From positions 38,510,241 to 38,574,240 of the forward strand of contig OX457047.1 in NCBI GenBank assembly GCA_949752735.1: a DNA stretch of 64,000 nucleotides. Direction: 5' to 3'. The position numbers were made by a program, and so were the translations under genes. Every line of letters starts with the position of its first letter. Positions within the stretch are counted from its first letter, which is position 1. Below, piece after piece: positions 13,351 through 25,586 of this stretch. This DNA is from Lumbricus terrestris. Taxonomy: Eukaryota > Annelida > Clitellata > Crassiclitellata > Lumbricidae. A model generated the notes under the pieces. It made no database searches and had not been told where the DNA came from. It was given only the letters and a program-made list of their open reading frames with translations.

Positions 13351-13796
13351 AGTTGCCCCTAGGCGTCCGAGTGCGATTAGAGTCGACGACGTATAACGAG
13401 CTATTCGATGATCGAAGAGAGGAAGAGAGAGAGAGAGAGGTGAAGTCTCTTCGTCGTTGAACGGAAGGAGGGAAGGTCTTGACGTCATTTCCGCTTTGAT
13501 GCGTCGTCTGAACCGGAAAGAAGAGTCATCATGGACCGGAAACCGTTGACAGGACCAGGATGCGATTTGTCAGAGTACGTTGCCTCGTCTGACTGGACGG
13601 CATAAGTATACTATGGAGCGGAGGATGTAGCCATAGGGTTCGGAGTTCTTGGCCGATGGATCAGAGGGCATGGAGATTGAAAGGGTTCAAGTACCAGCGG
13701 GTCAAGTTAAGAGGAACCAAACATTCTAATGCAACTGTAAATGGTTGGGGTTGGTGAACTCCTACGATTTATAGTTGCATAATGAATGAGCGCATA
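13351..13796. other. Intergenic DNA, no gene seen
   Basis: Unique sequence. A short ATG frame at 13531 (24 codons) was considered, but nothing supports it as a first exon. Confidence 0.5.
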
Positions 13797-14046
13797 TAGT
13801 GCCGTAGACAGGAATTTATGATGAGTTTTTGGGGAGTATATGGCCTGGCCGGATGCCATTCCTGACACCAGCCCGACAGTATTACAGTAAATAAAAGGGG
13901 AATAAAGTAACAAAAAGAAGAGAGTAAGAAAACAACTGCTACTACAAGCAATTGTTTTGTTTTTCTTATTTAAGTGGATATAAATAACCTTTAAAAACTT
14001 TTTTCTAAGCCAATGGAAACCCGAAACCTGCTTGACTACGCCACTG
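13797..14046. mobile_element. hAT-like MITE, 250 bp, CAGTGGCGTAG family
   Basis: Left end TAGTGCCGTAGACAGGAATT (diverged) and right end CTACGCCACTG are inverted. Flanks AGCGCATA/AGCGCATT give an 8-bp duplication with one mismatch. The interior (CAGTATTACAGTAAATAAAA) matches the element at 17743, so both belong to one subfamily. Confidence 0.8.
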
Positions 14047-14447
14047 AGCGCATTATTATTATATACAGGAAGTGATCTACAGTTTTTGTCTAGGACTAAT
14101 GGTGCGCAGCTGTACTGCAAGACAATGTCAGCGTGGATAGAACTATGGAAGACATGAGCTTACAGGAAGTGATTCACAGGTTTTGTCAAGCAGGTCAAAA
14201 GTCAGAAACGGAATAATTCGAGGTGTCCAATTTACAGCGGGGAAAGTGCTCGGAATCCATAAAATTCTTTATTTTCCCACTTGATAGTCATCTTGTTATA
14301 TGATGTCACAATGACGTGCAGCTATACCCTTGTAGGCTACATGTTACTTTTCTTAGTAGCCTATAATAATAATTAGGATTATCTGGCAATATAAAATAAC
14401 TTGTATTCATGGGCATAGACCTGGGCGGAGACTTACTTCTACATTTC

Positions 14448-14448
<1 letters not shown>
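14047..14448. other. Intergenic DNA, no gene seen
   Basis: Unique AT-rich sequence without a recognised gene. An (AT)n run follows at 14449-14498. Confidence 0.5.
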
Positions 14449-14498
<50 letters not shown>

Positions 14499-14500
<2 letters not shown>

Positions 14501-14665
14501 CTTAGGGAGGAGGTGGAGGGGCGACGAAGCCGAGGACGACCGACGAAGAGATGGATGGACGCGATTTAACAAGACTTCGAACTTCTCAACCTCAAGAAGG
14601 AAGATACGGCAAACAGAGTGCTGTGGAGAAAAAGGATCCGAGTGGCTGACCCCTCCCCTGCGAGT
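14499..14665 (+). mobile_element. LINE C-terminal fragment (RTE-like)
   Basis: The + frame reads LREEVEGRRSRGRPTKRWMDAI, a stop, then QDFELLNLKKEDTANRVLWRK and RIRVADPSP. The pattern RGRPxKRWxD...ED...A-xR..WR..I..ADP is the standard C-terminus of many non-LTR retrotransposon ORFs. The in-frame TAA after DAI shows it is dead. It directly abuts an (AT)n tract. Confidence 0.65.
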
Positions 14666-15420
14666 GATTAATTCCAGCCGGAAGGAAAATAAATAAGAAT
14701 ATATATATTTATATGTATGTATATATGAGGCTCAGCTAATTAACCAACTGGGAGATAATATGGCTTACAATTATTGTTATAGATTCGCTTATTATCTGTA
14801 ACAAGCAAACAATAGCCAACCGAGGGATATAATAAGTCAAGGGAGGAAGCCCCGACCCCAAAGTCCCAGCTGCAATGGCGCCATTTGACATTATAAAGCA
14901 CCTGCCGGAAGGAAAGCAGGGAACAGCATGTATACGAAGCAAGAAATCACAATTATTTCCTTTCGTATCGTTGAGCCTTTCCGGTATATTGAGATGTAAC
15001 TATATATTTATTAACTATATATATATAAATCTATATATGCCTATACATTAAGGTCATATAATATTTATAATATATACGGACCGCGGAAAATAATCCATCA
15101 AGTGATCCAATATTCTTCTCCTAAGCCACTATAATTCATTCTGATCATGAGTTCACTTGTTGGGGCTGTGGCTGGACTATTGCATCAGTAAGATATTTGC
15201 GGCAAGACCCAGTTGTGCTTTGAAGACGAAGCAGATGATTTTGAGCTTAACTCGCGTAGTTATAATATAATAAATCAATGCAGTTCTTCCAACTACATGG
15301 TGTAGGTAGAAGTAGCATGGCAGGCGCGTCCAGCGTGCTATTAGTCTGAAAGCAGCATTCCATAGGACCGTCTGTACATTCTGTACATGTACATGTAGAT
15401 GTGAAAGACGAGGTGTACAG
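14666..15420. other. AT-rich intergenic DNA, no gene seen
   Basis: Several ATATAT patches (14699-14728, 15000-15075). No recognised gene. Confidence 0.5.
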
Positions 15421-15520
15421 GAAATTCAGAGCGGACACTTCGGAGCGGACACTTCGTAGCGGACACTTCGGAGCGGACACTTCGAAGCGGACAACTCGGA
15501 GCAGACAACTCGGAGCGGTT
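15421..15520. repeat. 15-bp minisatellite (AGCGGACACTTCGGA)
   Basis: About six copies of a 15-bp unit, AGCGGACACTTCGGA with variants ending ACTCGGA. Confidence 0.9.
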
Positions 15521-15533
15521 GTGTGCTTAAATA

Positions 15534-15910
15534 CGAGTGGGGCTTAATGACAATATTTTTGCCTAAATAGAAATTGGAGAGATGAAAACAATTCTTGCTT
15601 CATTGGATATTGGATTTATGAAAGAAATTGTATTGTCGCTTAAATACAGAAGTCGGATTGATGGAAATGATTCTTGCTTCAATAGAAGTTGGATTGATGA
15701 GAATATAGTTGCACCAGTAGAAGTTGGATTTATGAAAAAATAATGATTCTAATTGACATTGGCCTAGAACTTGGAATGATGAAAATATTGTCGTTAAATA
15801 GGAGTTGGTTAAATGAAAGTTCGATTTACGGATGCATTTGTTGCTCAAAATTTAATCGAAGTTGGTATTATTGGAAATAGTTCCTGCTTTAAATAGCAGC
15901 CGGATTGGTG
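15534..15910. repeat. Degenerate ~60-bp tandem repeat
   Basis: The words AAATAGAAGTTGGATTGATG and AATTCTTGCTT recur every ~55-65 bp with strong divergence. Confidence 0.6.
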
Positions 15911-15932
15911 AAAATAATTCTTGGCCTCTCCG

Positions 15933-16332
15933 AATTGTCCATCTCCGAATTGTCCCTCTCCGAATTGTCCCTCTCCGAATTATCCCTCTCCGAATTGTCC
16001 ATCTCCGAATTGTCCATCCACGAATTGTTCATCTCCGAATTGTCCATCTCCGAATTGTCCATCTCCGAATTATCCATCTCCGAATTGTTTATCTCCGAAT
16101 TGTCCATCTCCGAATTGTCCATCTCCGAATTGTCCATCTCCGAATTGTCCATCTCCGAATTGTCCATCTCCGAATTACTCATCTCCGAATTATTCATCTC
16201 CGAATTGTCCATCTCCGAATTATCCATCTCCGAATTGTCCATCTCCAAATTGTCCATCTCCGAATTGTCCATCTCCGAATTGCCCATCTCCGAATTGTCC
16301 ATCTTCAAATTGTACATCTCCGAATTGTCCGG
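15933..16332. repeat. 15-bp minisatellite (CCGAATTGTCCATCT)
   Basis: About 26 copies of CCGAATTGTCCATCT. Because the period is a multiple of three and the unit lacks stops, four frames stay open and show pentapeptide repeats (SPNCP, ISELS, LRIVH; NSEMD on the minus strand). These are by-products of the period. Confidence 0.95.
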
Positions 16333-16991
16333 GAACTAAAAGACGAGCCTTAGGCAGACCAGCAAGAATGGAATTACCGTATATATAATACATGTAATAG
16401 TCAATACGGGCGCAGAATTTAAAGCATCCATGCTGTGGATACAGATGTGTATAATAATACATGCCATGTAATCTGGATTGATGCATCTTGCGTATATAAC
16501 CCATAGCATGCTTGTTTACGAAGCAGTAATATTTGCATGTATAGTCGTAAATTGCAGTACGGATGCAATCATGTGTAAACGACTTTACGTACGAAATTTA
16601 CATCCTCGGATATAAATAATAATACGCAGGAACGTTTCGATTTCTGTAAACCGGTTGATTTTATGAAGTTCTACATTGTACGTCTGAGTTGCTGTTATTG
16701 CAAAAGTCTGTCATGTGGCGATCTGTTTTACGGGCGGCTGACGCGTCTTGAAGCCCCAAAGTATCTGTTTTATTTCAGACGCTGTTGTTCTTCGAGACAG
16801 ATAAAGGTGTCTATAGTGCAAATTGCATTGGCGCTTGCGACCATTTTGCTGGCGCTTTGCTACCCTCTCTTGATCAAAGTTACTCCCTCGCCCACGCACT
16901 TCGTCGCTCCTTCTGTCTGTCTGTATGTCTATCTGTCTGTCTGTATGTCTGTATGTCTATCTGTCTGTATGTCTATCTGTCTGTATGTCTA

Positions 16992-17022
<31 letters not shown>

Positions 17023-17180
17023 GGATGTCTGTCTGTCTGTCATCGTGGATACTTAACATGTTTGAGCGTATATCCTACTTCTACATTTCTTCGGGCTTGC
17101 TGCCTTTGGACAACTGGTATATGAAAATGCTTGTGAGCACCTTTGCGTCTATTTCTGCACAGTCCTGATTGTCTTAGCGA
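16333..17180. other. Intergenic DNA with (TCTG)n
   Basis: Unique sequence, with an imperfect TCTG/TATG repeat at 16905-17042. The 153-codon frame at 16663-17124 contains one hydrophobic stretch followed by repeat-encoded Cys/Leu/Ser, and I do not support it as a gene. Confidence 0.55.
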
Positions 17181-17182
17181 GA

Positions 17183-17690
17183 ATAGTATTGTATTGTATT
17201 GTATTGTGTAAACCTAATTTATAAAGCGCTTCTCTCAGCAGAAACTTTCAGAAACACTCCCAGTGCAATCGACCCCGAGAGAAAAGGCATGATTAAGGGA
17301 GAGAGAAGGATGAAGAATGAGGATAGACTACCATGCAAAGAGAAAGGCGAAGCAAAATGATGATGGGAGTCCATTAGGTATTGTGCAGAGAGGGACCTAT
17401 ATACTGGCAAAGGATCTGGATTGAGCCACGGCAGTCTTGACGCGGGGGAACAAAGAGATCAAGCCGATCAGAGGACCTAAGAGGGCGCAGCGAAGTGGCG
17501 GAGAAGGGAGAAAGCATGTGATGACAAAGATACTGCAGAACAAGACCCAATTGAAACTTGAGAACCAAAACAAGAGCTTTGAAATTGCCCTCGGACAGAG
17601 AGAGAGGGAGCCAGTGAAGTTGTTCAGTCATGAATGTAGAGATTTAGGAGAATCGAGGGAGACAAGCAGCAGCATTGAGTGGCACACACT
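17183..17690 (-). mobile_element. CR1/L2-like LINE 3' end, minus strand
   Basis: On the minus strand, the frame at 17631-17374 reads EQLHWLPLSLSEGNFKALVL and later SLRPLRSSDRLDL, as in LINE C-termini (LHWLP..., LRS-D). The end at 17183-17240 reads, on the minus strand, AGAAGCGCTTTATAAATTAG followed by (AATAC)n, the tail. Frameshifted and 5' truncated. Confidence 0.7.
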
Positions 17691-17742
17691 ACATGTAGAG
17701 AACTATTTACAGTGCGACACCGATAGCTAGAATATCTCGGAC

Positions 17743-18008
17743 CAGTGGCGTAGCCAGGAATTTACGATGGGGGTGTTTTGGGGGTTTTATGGCCGGGTCG
17801 GATGCCCTTTCTGGCACCAACCCAACAGTATTACAGTAAATAAAAATGGAATAAAGTAACAAAGAGAATAAAGTAAGAAAAACAATTGTTACTACAAGCA
17901 ATAATGTTTTGTTTTTTCTTATTTAAGTGAATACATAACCTTTTTACAAAACTTTTTCCTAGGCCAATGGGACGTTTGACCCCCGAAACCCCCTTGTCTA
18001 CGCCACTG
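17743..18008. mobile_element. hAT-like MITE, 266 bp, CAGTGGCGTAG family
   Basis: Termini CAGTGGCGTAGCCAGGAATT and GTCTACGCCACTG. Target duplication TCTCGGAC/TCTCGTAC (one mismatch). Same subfamily as 13797-14046 by internal sequence. The CAGTGGCGTA termini and 8-bp duplication fit the hAT superfamily. No transposase. Confidence 0.85.
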
Positions 18009-18016
18009 TCTCGTAC

Positions 18017-18634
18017 ACTATACACGAAGGGTTAACTTTTCAGAGACCAATGCCAGCCATATACAGTCAATTTTTTAACTGTCGGGGAGTGCTTTCTGGG
18101 GGTGCCTCCCGCAGCACGTCTCTTCTCGAACGCTCGTCTAAATCAATATGCTACAGAAAAATCAGCAAACCGCTGGACGCGTATACGGAAAATAATTATT
18201 GTCTGAATGCAGTATGCCGTTCTTAAAATCTAATGCATACCTAGACCCATAACGCACGATAGAAGCAGTAATTACAATCCGTGCCCCTAAATTCATATCC
18301 GAGTGCTATGCCATTATTTCTGCATTACTTTTCCTAACATTATTGATCAAGTTTTAATGGGACTCTTCGAAGCCGATGAAAGGGGAAAAGCAAAAAAATA
18401 AAAATTGGACATTGAAGTCTTCTGAAGGTAATGATAAGTAGCAAATAATTGATCGGAGGGGCTCAGTCTATGCGTCCTTAATTAGGAATTAAGTTTTAAT
18501 TAATAATAATATTATTATTCACCTCTGACAATAATATTTGATGCTATCTTCAGTGCTTTGCAATCAGCTGTTGTCGATACACTCTATTGATAAAATAATC
18601 TTAATCGGTTTGCGCCTTTCTCTGTCATGTCTTC
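18017..18634. other. Intergenic DNA, no gene seen
   Basis: Unique AT-rich sequence, no recognised gene. Confidence 0.5.
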
Positions 18635-19797
18635 GTCGGTATGTCTGTATATTTGTCTGTCAGTCTCTCTGTCTCTCCATCTGTGTGATTATCTATCTGT
18701 CTGATCATGATGCATCTGCCCATACATGTATGTCTCTCTATCTGTAGTGTGCCCTCTGTCTGTCTGACTGTCTCTCTGTATTTCTATATCAATGTTATGC
18801 CTCTATGTCGCTCAGTCCATATGTTGCTGTATCTGTCTATATCCTCTGTCTTCATGTATGTCTGTCCCTCTGTATGTCTGTCTATTTGTCGATCTACCCC
18901 TCTGCCTGTCTATCCACCACCTCTTCTTCTTTGCACCAACATATATGTTTGTATTCAGAGCTGTGCGCGACTCATCGACCAATTTCTATCCATCTGTTAG
19001 CGCGTAGATTAGTCCTTATGTGGCCGTCCGTCTATCTATCCGCCTATCTGCATATCCGCCTGTCTTTCTATCTGTCTGTCTGTCTGTATGTCTGTCTCTA
19101 TGCCTGTCCGTCTGTCTGTCTGTCTGCCTGTCTGTCTGTTTGTTCGTCCGTCCGTCCGTCTGTCTGTCACTCTATCTGTCTGTCTGTCCGTCCGTCTGAC
19201 TGTCTGTCTGTCTGCTTGTCTGTCTGTATGTCTGTCTGGCTGTCCATTCGTCCGTCTGTCTGTCTGTCTATCCGTCCGTCTGTATTTCCGTCTGTCTGCC
19301 TGTCCGTCTGTCTGTCTGTCTGCCTGTCTGTCTGTTTGTTCGTCCGTCCGTCTGTCTGTCACTCTATCTGTCTGTCTGTCCGTCCGTCTGACTGACTGTC
19401 TGTCTGCTTGTCTGTCTGTATGTCTGTCTGGCTGTCCATTCGTCCGTCTGTCTGTCTGTCTGTCCGTCTGTCTGTCTGTCTGTCTGTCCGTCCGTCTGAC
19501 TGTCTGTCTGTCTGCTTGTCTGTCTGTATGTCTGTCTGGCTGTCCATTCGTCCGTCTGTCTGTCTGTCTATCCGTCCGTCTGTATTTCCGTCTGTCTGCC
19601 TGTCCGTCTGTCTGTCTGTCTGCCTGTCTGTCTGTTTGTTCGTCCGTCCGTCTGTCTGTCACTCTATCTGTCTGTCTGTCCGTCCGTCTGACTGACTGTC
19701 TGTCTGCTTGTCTGTCTGTATGTCTGTCTGGCTGTCCATTCGTCCGTCTGTCTGTCTGTCTATCCGTCTGTCTGTCTATCTGTCTGTCTGTCTGTCC

Positions 19798-19828
<31 letters not shown>

Positions 19829-19989
19829 TATCTGTCTGTCCGTCCGTCCGTCCGTCCTTCCGTCTGTCTGTCTGTCTGTCTGTCTGCCTGTCCGTCTGTC
19901 TGCCTGTCTGCCTGTCTGTATGTCTGCCTGTCCGTCTGTCTGTCTGTCTGTCCGTCCGTCCGTTCGTTCGTCCGTCCGTCTGTCTGTCT

Positions 19990-20023
<34 letters not shown>

Positions 20024-20190
20024 CTGCCTGTCTGTCTGTCCGTCCGTCCGTCCGTCTGTCTGTCTGTCCGTCTGTCTGTCTGTCCGTCCGTCCGTCCGTT
20101 CGTTCGTCCGTCCGTCTGTCTGTCTGTCTGTCTGTCCATCCGTCTGTCTGTCTGTCTGCCTGTCTGTCTATCTATCCGTCTGTCTGTTTA
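18635..20190. repeat. Large (TCTG)n satellite with 300-bp duplication
   Basis: Degenerate TCTG repeats at 18635-18910, then a dense TCTG/TCCG block at 19028-20190. Within it, 19201-19500 is repeated almost unchanged as 19501-19800. The long Cys/Leu/Ser and Asp/Arg/Gln/Thr frames (up to 383 codons) are repeat artefacts. Confidence 0.95.
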
Positions 20191-20936
20191 CCCTATAATA
20201 GCCGTCCATCTCCATTATTCTGCTAAGAGACACGAGTGAAATGTGAATTCATATAGCGGTCTACATTCTGAGCTCTATCATAAATATTATGACACCATAA
20301 TTATTTATAATGTGTCTTAATGTGAGATTGGCGACCACCCTGACGCCCACCCCAACCTCTCCATGGATGGGCAGCAGCAGGGAATCTGGAGACGCCTCTA
20401 ATTATCTCCTTTCCGCCTGTGATTGCCGACTCCATTAGAACCCTTATTATCTACATTTACTGTTACTTATCCTATAGCAAAAGACGAGCATTTCGCACGC
20501 GCGCACACACACGCACAGAGACACACCGACACACACACAGGCACACATACAGACACACTCAGGCAGACGCACACACATACAACATAAATATAATGTGTGG
20601 TGCGTGTGCCCATCAAATCAACATTATATAATATGGTATTAAATGAATGATAATAGCAATGTCCGTACAAAGTATTGGATCACATAATATAAATATATAT
20701 AAATATAAATATATATAATTATATATAATCAAGTTCCTTGATACATTCATACATTATTCATACACCAAAGTAATAGGGTCTTGGAACGATCATGCACGCA
20801 AGGAATAAAGCATTCATGTATTATGTATATACACAATTACACCGCTGACAAGATCAGTTTACAATATTACGCCTATAAATAAATGGTTTAGTATTATTAC
20901 GGCATGCACAAATGCAGTGTTTAATCCAGACATCTC
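20191..20936. other. Intergenic DNA, no gene seen
   Basis: Contains (CACA)-rich 20505-20580 and ATATAAATAT patches near 20690-20730. No recognised gene. Confidence 0.55.
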
Positions 20937-22662
20937 CAGGCCCGGATTAAGCCTTCGGGGGGCCCGCCGCCATATTCTGAGGGGGCCCCTAATCGACCCT
21001 TACCTTCCGAGACCATACTCCTCCTACAGTCCCACATGTTTATGCATGCCTATAATTGACTATATAAATCAAACTCAATTATATGTAGCTTATTGAAATA
21101 CCTGAATATTTTTGTAAATGACACGTACTTTATAAACGTCAATGCAGTAACCTAAGTATTGTTCAGTTTAGCGGCTTAAATTTTATGATACTGATTTTGG
21201 TAATGCGGAGACCTATGAGGAGAACAGGGCACGGTCCCCAATGTTAGTTTGGACCGAGATGCTTACATCCCATGCAATATTTCAGAAATTTTTTATAAAT
21301 AGCCTATCATAAATTTCTACAATTTTATCCACTGAGCAATTTCGTCATGATGACAGCTTAAAATGCTGCCATCAGAGTTTGCAAATTAAAAATTCAAACA
21401 ATTGTAGGGGACATTCATAGAAGTCTTCACTCTTAAACCACATCAATGGCACTTATATCATGAGTAATTTTGAAAGATAATTTCTTAAAAAGTTACGGTT
21501 AAAGTGTGCAAAAAAATTGTAGGCAATTGGGTGGAAACACTCTGAGGTCTTAATCCATGACCATCAGCATTGAAAATGAGCAATTTTATTAAGATTATAC
21601 CTACAGCTTAAATTACAACAATCATATATAGTGTGGAACTTAACAATTTGGACAATGGGGAGGGCATTAATTTTATCGAAGTCTTAATCATGTCTTTCAG
21701 CAAATTTAGTTGAGGTGAGAGCCTAAAATGTTACCATTAAAGTGTAGAAATCAAAAAAATTAAACAATAGGAGGAGACGCTTTTCAAGCCTTAAATCACG
21801 ACTGTGAGCCCTGAAATGATGAGAAATGTCTTCAAAATGACAGCCTAAAAATTAAATGCACTGTTGGCTGTTGCAATGTAGAAATTTAAAACAAATCAAA
21901 AATGGGGAGGTGATGTGCCTTCCCCAAGCCCCTCCGCTGCTAGGCGCTTCGCTCCTCGGCTATCGTCCTCCGGTTGCTCGCTCACCACCCCTCCCCAAGC
22001 CAAAGCCAAGTCTCCGCCTACGCAAGCGCCCATGCTATAGCATGGTTCACATTATTCTGCAAATGGCGGTGGCAAACTGGTGAAGAGTGTCATTGAAAGA
22101 AACAGTATCTAAATAAGAGACCATAGCAGAAATATGCGTTGTAACCTTTAAGACACCAGACTCACAAATTTCAGGTTCTTTAGATGTAGCCTAGGTCTGT
22201 ACCTTCAATGCACGGCGCTTAGGGCCTAACTATACCATTAAACATACCAACTCATCCCCGTCCTTTGATCCATCTGGAGTTTATGAAAAAAGTTAGTTTT
22301 AGTACAGAGGAACTTACGCTATTTGTTTTCCTACCAGAGGGTTCTTTAGCTATTCTCCTTTTTTGAGCACTGGAAAGTTGAAATATTTTTTTTGGCATCG
22401 TTTGCTTTCGTCAATACAATTGTAATATTATGCCAGGGATCTTATCCCCAAGATAACTCTAAGAGTTATAGGGGCCGCATTGCATTGTTCGCTCATGAAA
22501 ATCAATCAGCAATTGACATAAATTTACACGCTGTCCTTTAAGTGAAGTTGAATAAATGTGAAAATGCACATTAAAAATTCTTGTTGTTCTCGCACGGGGC
22601 CCCCTTGACGATGGGGGGCCCGCCGCCATGGCAGACATGGCATACTGGTTAATCCGGCCCTG
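20937..22662. mobile_element. Non-autonomous hAT-like element, 1.73 kb
   Basis: Left end CAGGCCCGGATTAAGCC and right end TTAATCCGGCCCTG are inverted. The subterminal GGGGGGCCCGCCGCCAT is also repeated near the right end. Flanks are both GACATCTC, an exact 8-bp target duplication, which fits hAT. The interior is AT-rich with no transposase frame, so this is a deletion derivative or a non-autonomous element. Confidence 0.85.
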
Positions 22663-22670
22663 GACATCTC

Positions 22671-23018
22671 CATGATCATAAAATAGTAAATAACATCATG
22701 GAATATTGTAATAGTTATTTCATGTATAATACAATGATTTATACACACTGCTGCACTGGTAAATTGTGAGGTTAGTACACGTTGGCCGAAAAAATTCGCC
22801 TTTTTCAAGTCGAAATTTTTCTGCTTTTTTAATCGAAAATTCTGACGACCTTTTTTAGTCATCACCTGGTTTTCTTTCTTGTTACTTGTAGTCCACGACA
22901 GTCAAAAAACCACCACTTTTCTCGATTTTTCCCTATTTTCTTTTTTCCCGGAGGTGCACGAGTACACGCTGTATATCCGCTTATACCCTCGTGTATAGCC
23001 CTGTGTATGCATACATAA
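22671..23018. other. Intergenic DNA, no gene seen
   Basis: Contains TTTTTTAGTCATCACC and TCGAAAATTCTGACGACC words like those inside the elements at 41192 and 44590, suggesting remnants of a related element. Nothing else recognised. Confidence 0.45.
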
Positions 23019-23171
23019 CAGGGCTTAAAGTGCGGCTGGACGGTCATGGACGGCGTCTATTCAATTATTTTAACATCTGAACGCCATTCTGCCACTTATT
23101 ACGCCATCGCAAACTGGAGGTAAAGAAGCGTCCATGACTCCATGCACTTCTTTCTCACACTTTAAGCACTG
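23019..23171. mobile_element. hAT-like MITE, 153 bp, CAGGGCTTAAAGTG family
   Basis: Termini CAGGGCTTAAAGTGCGG and CACACTTTAAGCACTG, same family as 9835 and 40686. The internal GGTCATGGACGGCGTC is shared. No clear target duplication remains. Confidence 0.7.
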
Positions 23172-23311
23172 ATTGCATCAACAATAAAGTCTATTTTCAT
23201 ATTTTCATATTGTTAAAATTTTCTGTGAGAAATTTCATTTCAAATAATACAATATTTGTACTGAATATATATATATAATAAATATAAGTTATATAATTAT
23301 ATGTATGCATG

Positions 23312-23533
23312 TCACTTGTTATAGCGCCCCTTCAAGCTCTCTAGTCTCTACTCAGAAGCGTTCCCGACTCCGACTACAACGCGGACACTGCATCTGAGTT
23401 TCACGCCGAAGCGCACGAGCAATTGCGAATGAAGGACTTGCGCAAGGCCCCTACGCGGCGACTTGAGGTGGATTCGAACCTGCAACCCTCCGGCTGCAAG
23501 GCAACGAACACTACACCACTGCGCCCCGTTATA
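23312..23533 (-). mobile_element. tRNA-derived SINE, copy 1
   Basis: On the minus strand: GGGGCGCAGTGGTGTAGTG (A-box-like), then GCAGGTTCGAATCCACC (B-box GGTTCGAATCC), a body with GCAATTGCTCG, and an end GAAGGGGCGCTATAACAAG. A second copy lies at 39553-39762. The GCGCTATAA end resembles the local CR1-like LINE 3' ends, so a shared-tail partnership is plausible. Confidence 0.75.
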
Positions 23534-23964
23534 TAGGCTATAATAGGCTAACAGTCTATGTTGGATTTGTCGCTATGGTAACCTGCACCTGTTGAAAACT
23601 GAGCAGTCGCCGTTAATGCTGTGGTAAGACGATGATAATAATGATCAGAGTGCAACCACCTTACTCCTCGTCTCCACAGACCTTCATAAGAATAGGAAGC
23701 TGTGTGGCGATAGACCTACACCTGCTCCACATCGCCCTACTTACAGAGTCGACCAACAACGGTTAAGAGGCGCTTATATACTCCTGTACATCTCTATCTC
23801 TACTCGAGACATTTTATGAGATTTTGTAGCGGCGTGGTATTATACAGGTAAATCACAAAAGCTATAGCTTTATTGGCATTGTAACTCCAAAAAAGTGTTT
23901 CTTTGATCCAATGGGTCAGTCTTAACCAAAATGTTGTGGCGCTACAGAAATTGTCGTTTGCATC
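23534..23964. other. Intergenic DNA, no gene seen
   Basis: Unique sequence, no recognised gene. Confidence 0.5.
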
Positions 23965-23968
23965 ATCG

Positions 23969-24046
<78 letters not shown>

Positions 24047-24048
24047 CC

Positions 24049-24080
<32 letters not shown>

Positions 24081-24172
24081 CTTCATCATCATCAACAACA
24101 ACATCATCATCATCCCCACCACCACCACCACCACCATCATCATCATCATCGTCATCATCATCATCTTCAGCT
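23965..24172. repeat. (ATC)n trinucleotide tract
   Basis: About 200 bp of ATC/CAT repeat with ACC and ACA patches. The poly-Ser, poly-His and poly-Asp frames are artefacts. Confidence 0.97.
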
Positions 24173-25035
24173 CTGCAACTGTACGAGACTTGGGTAATAT
24201 TCTTGATCAAGGGCTGACGCTTCTTATCCATTAAAAATGTACGTCCTATATTTATGCGACGAAGGATATAATAGCAGCTGCTGTCATGATCGTTAATTCC
24301 TGTCTCATCCGTCTTGTAAGATGATCACCTAATACACAGGCTCTGTGGTCTCCTTGCTCTTACCTGGAAATTGCAGTCTGTTCTTAACATGGTATATATA
24401 GTACCATATGCATGTACATGAACATGTAGCTGTACATGTATAAGCTATTCTGCTCGACGACGTGTTGTTATTATACGTCCTGAGACTTGACCACATTGCC
24501 CGTTCACCTGCGTGTACACTGTACAATTTACATGCGTCACACTGTGCTGCCTAACCAAAATATTTGAAAACAACTGTCTCGAGTAGTATAAGCTCTTGCT
24601 ATACGATTATTATTAGCAGTAAACCAATCGATTGAATATTATTTAGACATCTCGACGCATTGAATCTAAGATTTTGGCTTTCATATTGAATTGTATCTAG
24701 TGTGAATTGTCCCCGCAGCATAACTTGCAGATTTTTAATTGTACTGTGTAACTATTTATTTTATTTGTTATTCCAAACTAATCGCATACAAGACAATTTC
24801 TAAACACATGGTAACAGCAAACGCAATCAGAGAAATTGACCATCGATAAAGGTTGTTCACTGTGACAATGGATAGTGTAGTCTTGAAGGGAAGAAAATCT
24901 CGCTGTACAGGTAGGGGTCCAAGTGCAAGGTAATCCATGTAGGATGTTGAGAGTTCAACAATTGATTGTTGGAAGAACAGTAACAACAAATGCAAAAAAC
25001 ATGATTAAATGACAATACATTTCTGCAGCTGATGT
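24173..25035. other. Intronic or intergenic DNA upstream of the SK pore exon, no gene seen
   Basis: Unique sequence. Several TGTACATG words near 24410-24440. I searched for S1-S5 exons of the channel here and upstream and saw none. Confidence 0.5.
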
Positions 25036-25568
25036 CATTGTATTGCATTCTATTGTATTGCATTCTATTGTATTGCATTCTATTGTATTGCATTCTATTG
25101 TATTGCATTCTATTGCATTGCATTCTATTGTATTGCATTCTATTGCATTGCATTCTATTGTATTGCATTCTATTGTATTGCGTTCTATTGTATTGCATTA
25201 TATTGCATTGCATTGCATTCTATTGTATTGCATTCTATTGTGTTGCATTCTATTGTATTGCATTCTGTTGTATTGCATTCTGTTGTATTGCATTCTGTTG
25301 TATTGCATTCTAATGTATTGCATTCTATTGTGTTGCATTCTATTGTATTGCATTCTATTGTGTTGCATTCTATTGTATTGCATTCTATTGTATTGCATTC
25401 TATTGTATTGCATTCTGTTGTATTGCATTCTGTTGTATTGCATTCTATTGTATTGCATTCTATTGTGTTGCATTCTATTGTATTGCATTCTATTGTGTTG
25501 CATTCTATTGTATTGCATTTTATTGTATTGCATTCTATTGTATTGCATTCTATTGTATTGCATTGTTC
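25036..25568. repeat. 15-bp satellite (TATTGCATTCTATTG)
   Basis: About 35 copies of TATTGCATTCTATTG with single-base variants, ending 18 bp before the acceptor of the SK pore exon. The long frames on both strands are artefacts of the 15-bp period. Confidence 0.95.
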
Positions 25569-25586
25569 TTTTTTGCTATTGAACAG

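Noticed and set aside
13531..13605. Possible first exon (24 codons from ATG 13531)
   Set aside because: Good context around ATG, but no donor site, homology or promoter evidence.
15933..16332. CRISPR-like array
   Set aside because: Contiguous 15-bp units with no unique spacers, in an animal genome.
15862..16388. Pentapeptide-repeat-like protein
   Set aside because: The repeat lacks the A-D/N-L-x-x pattern and the pentamer is seen in four frames at once, so it comes from the 15-bp DNA period.
19036..20239. 367- and 383-codon frames in the TCTG satellite
   Set aside because: Composed only of repeat-encoded residues; a 4-bp period stays open in all frames when TAA, TAG and TGA are rare.
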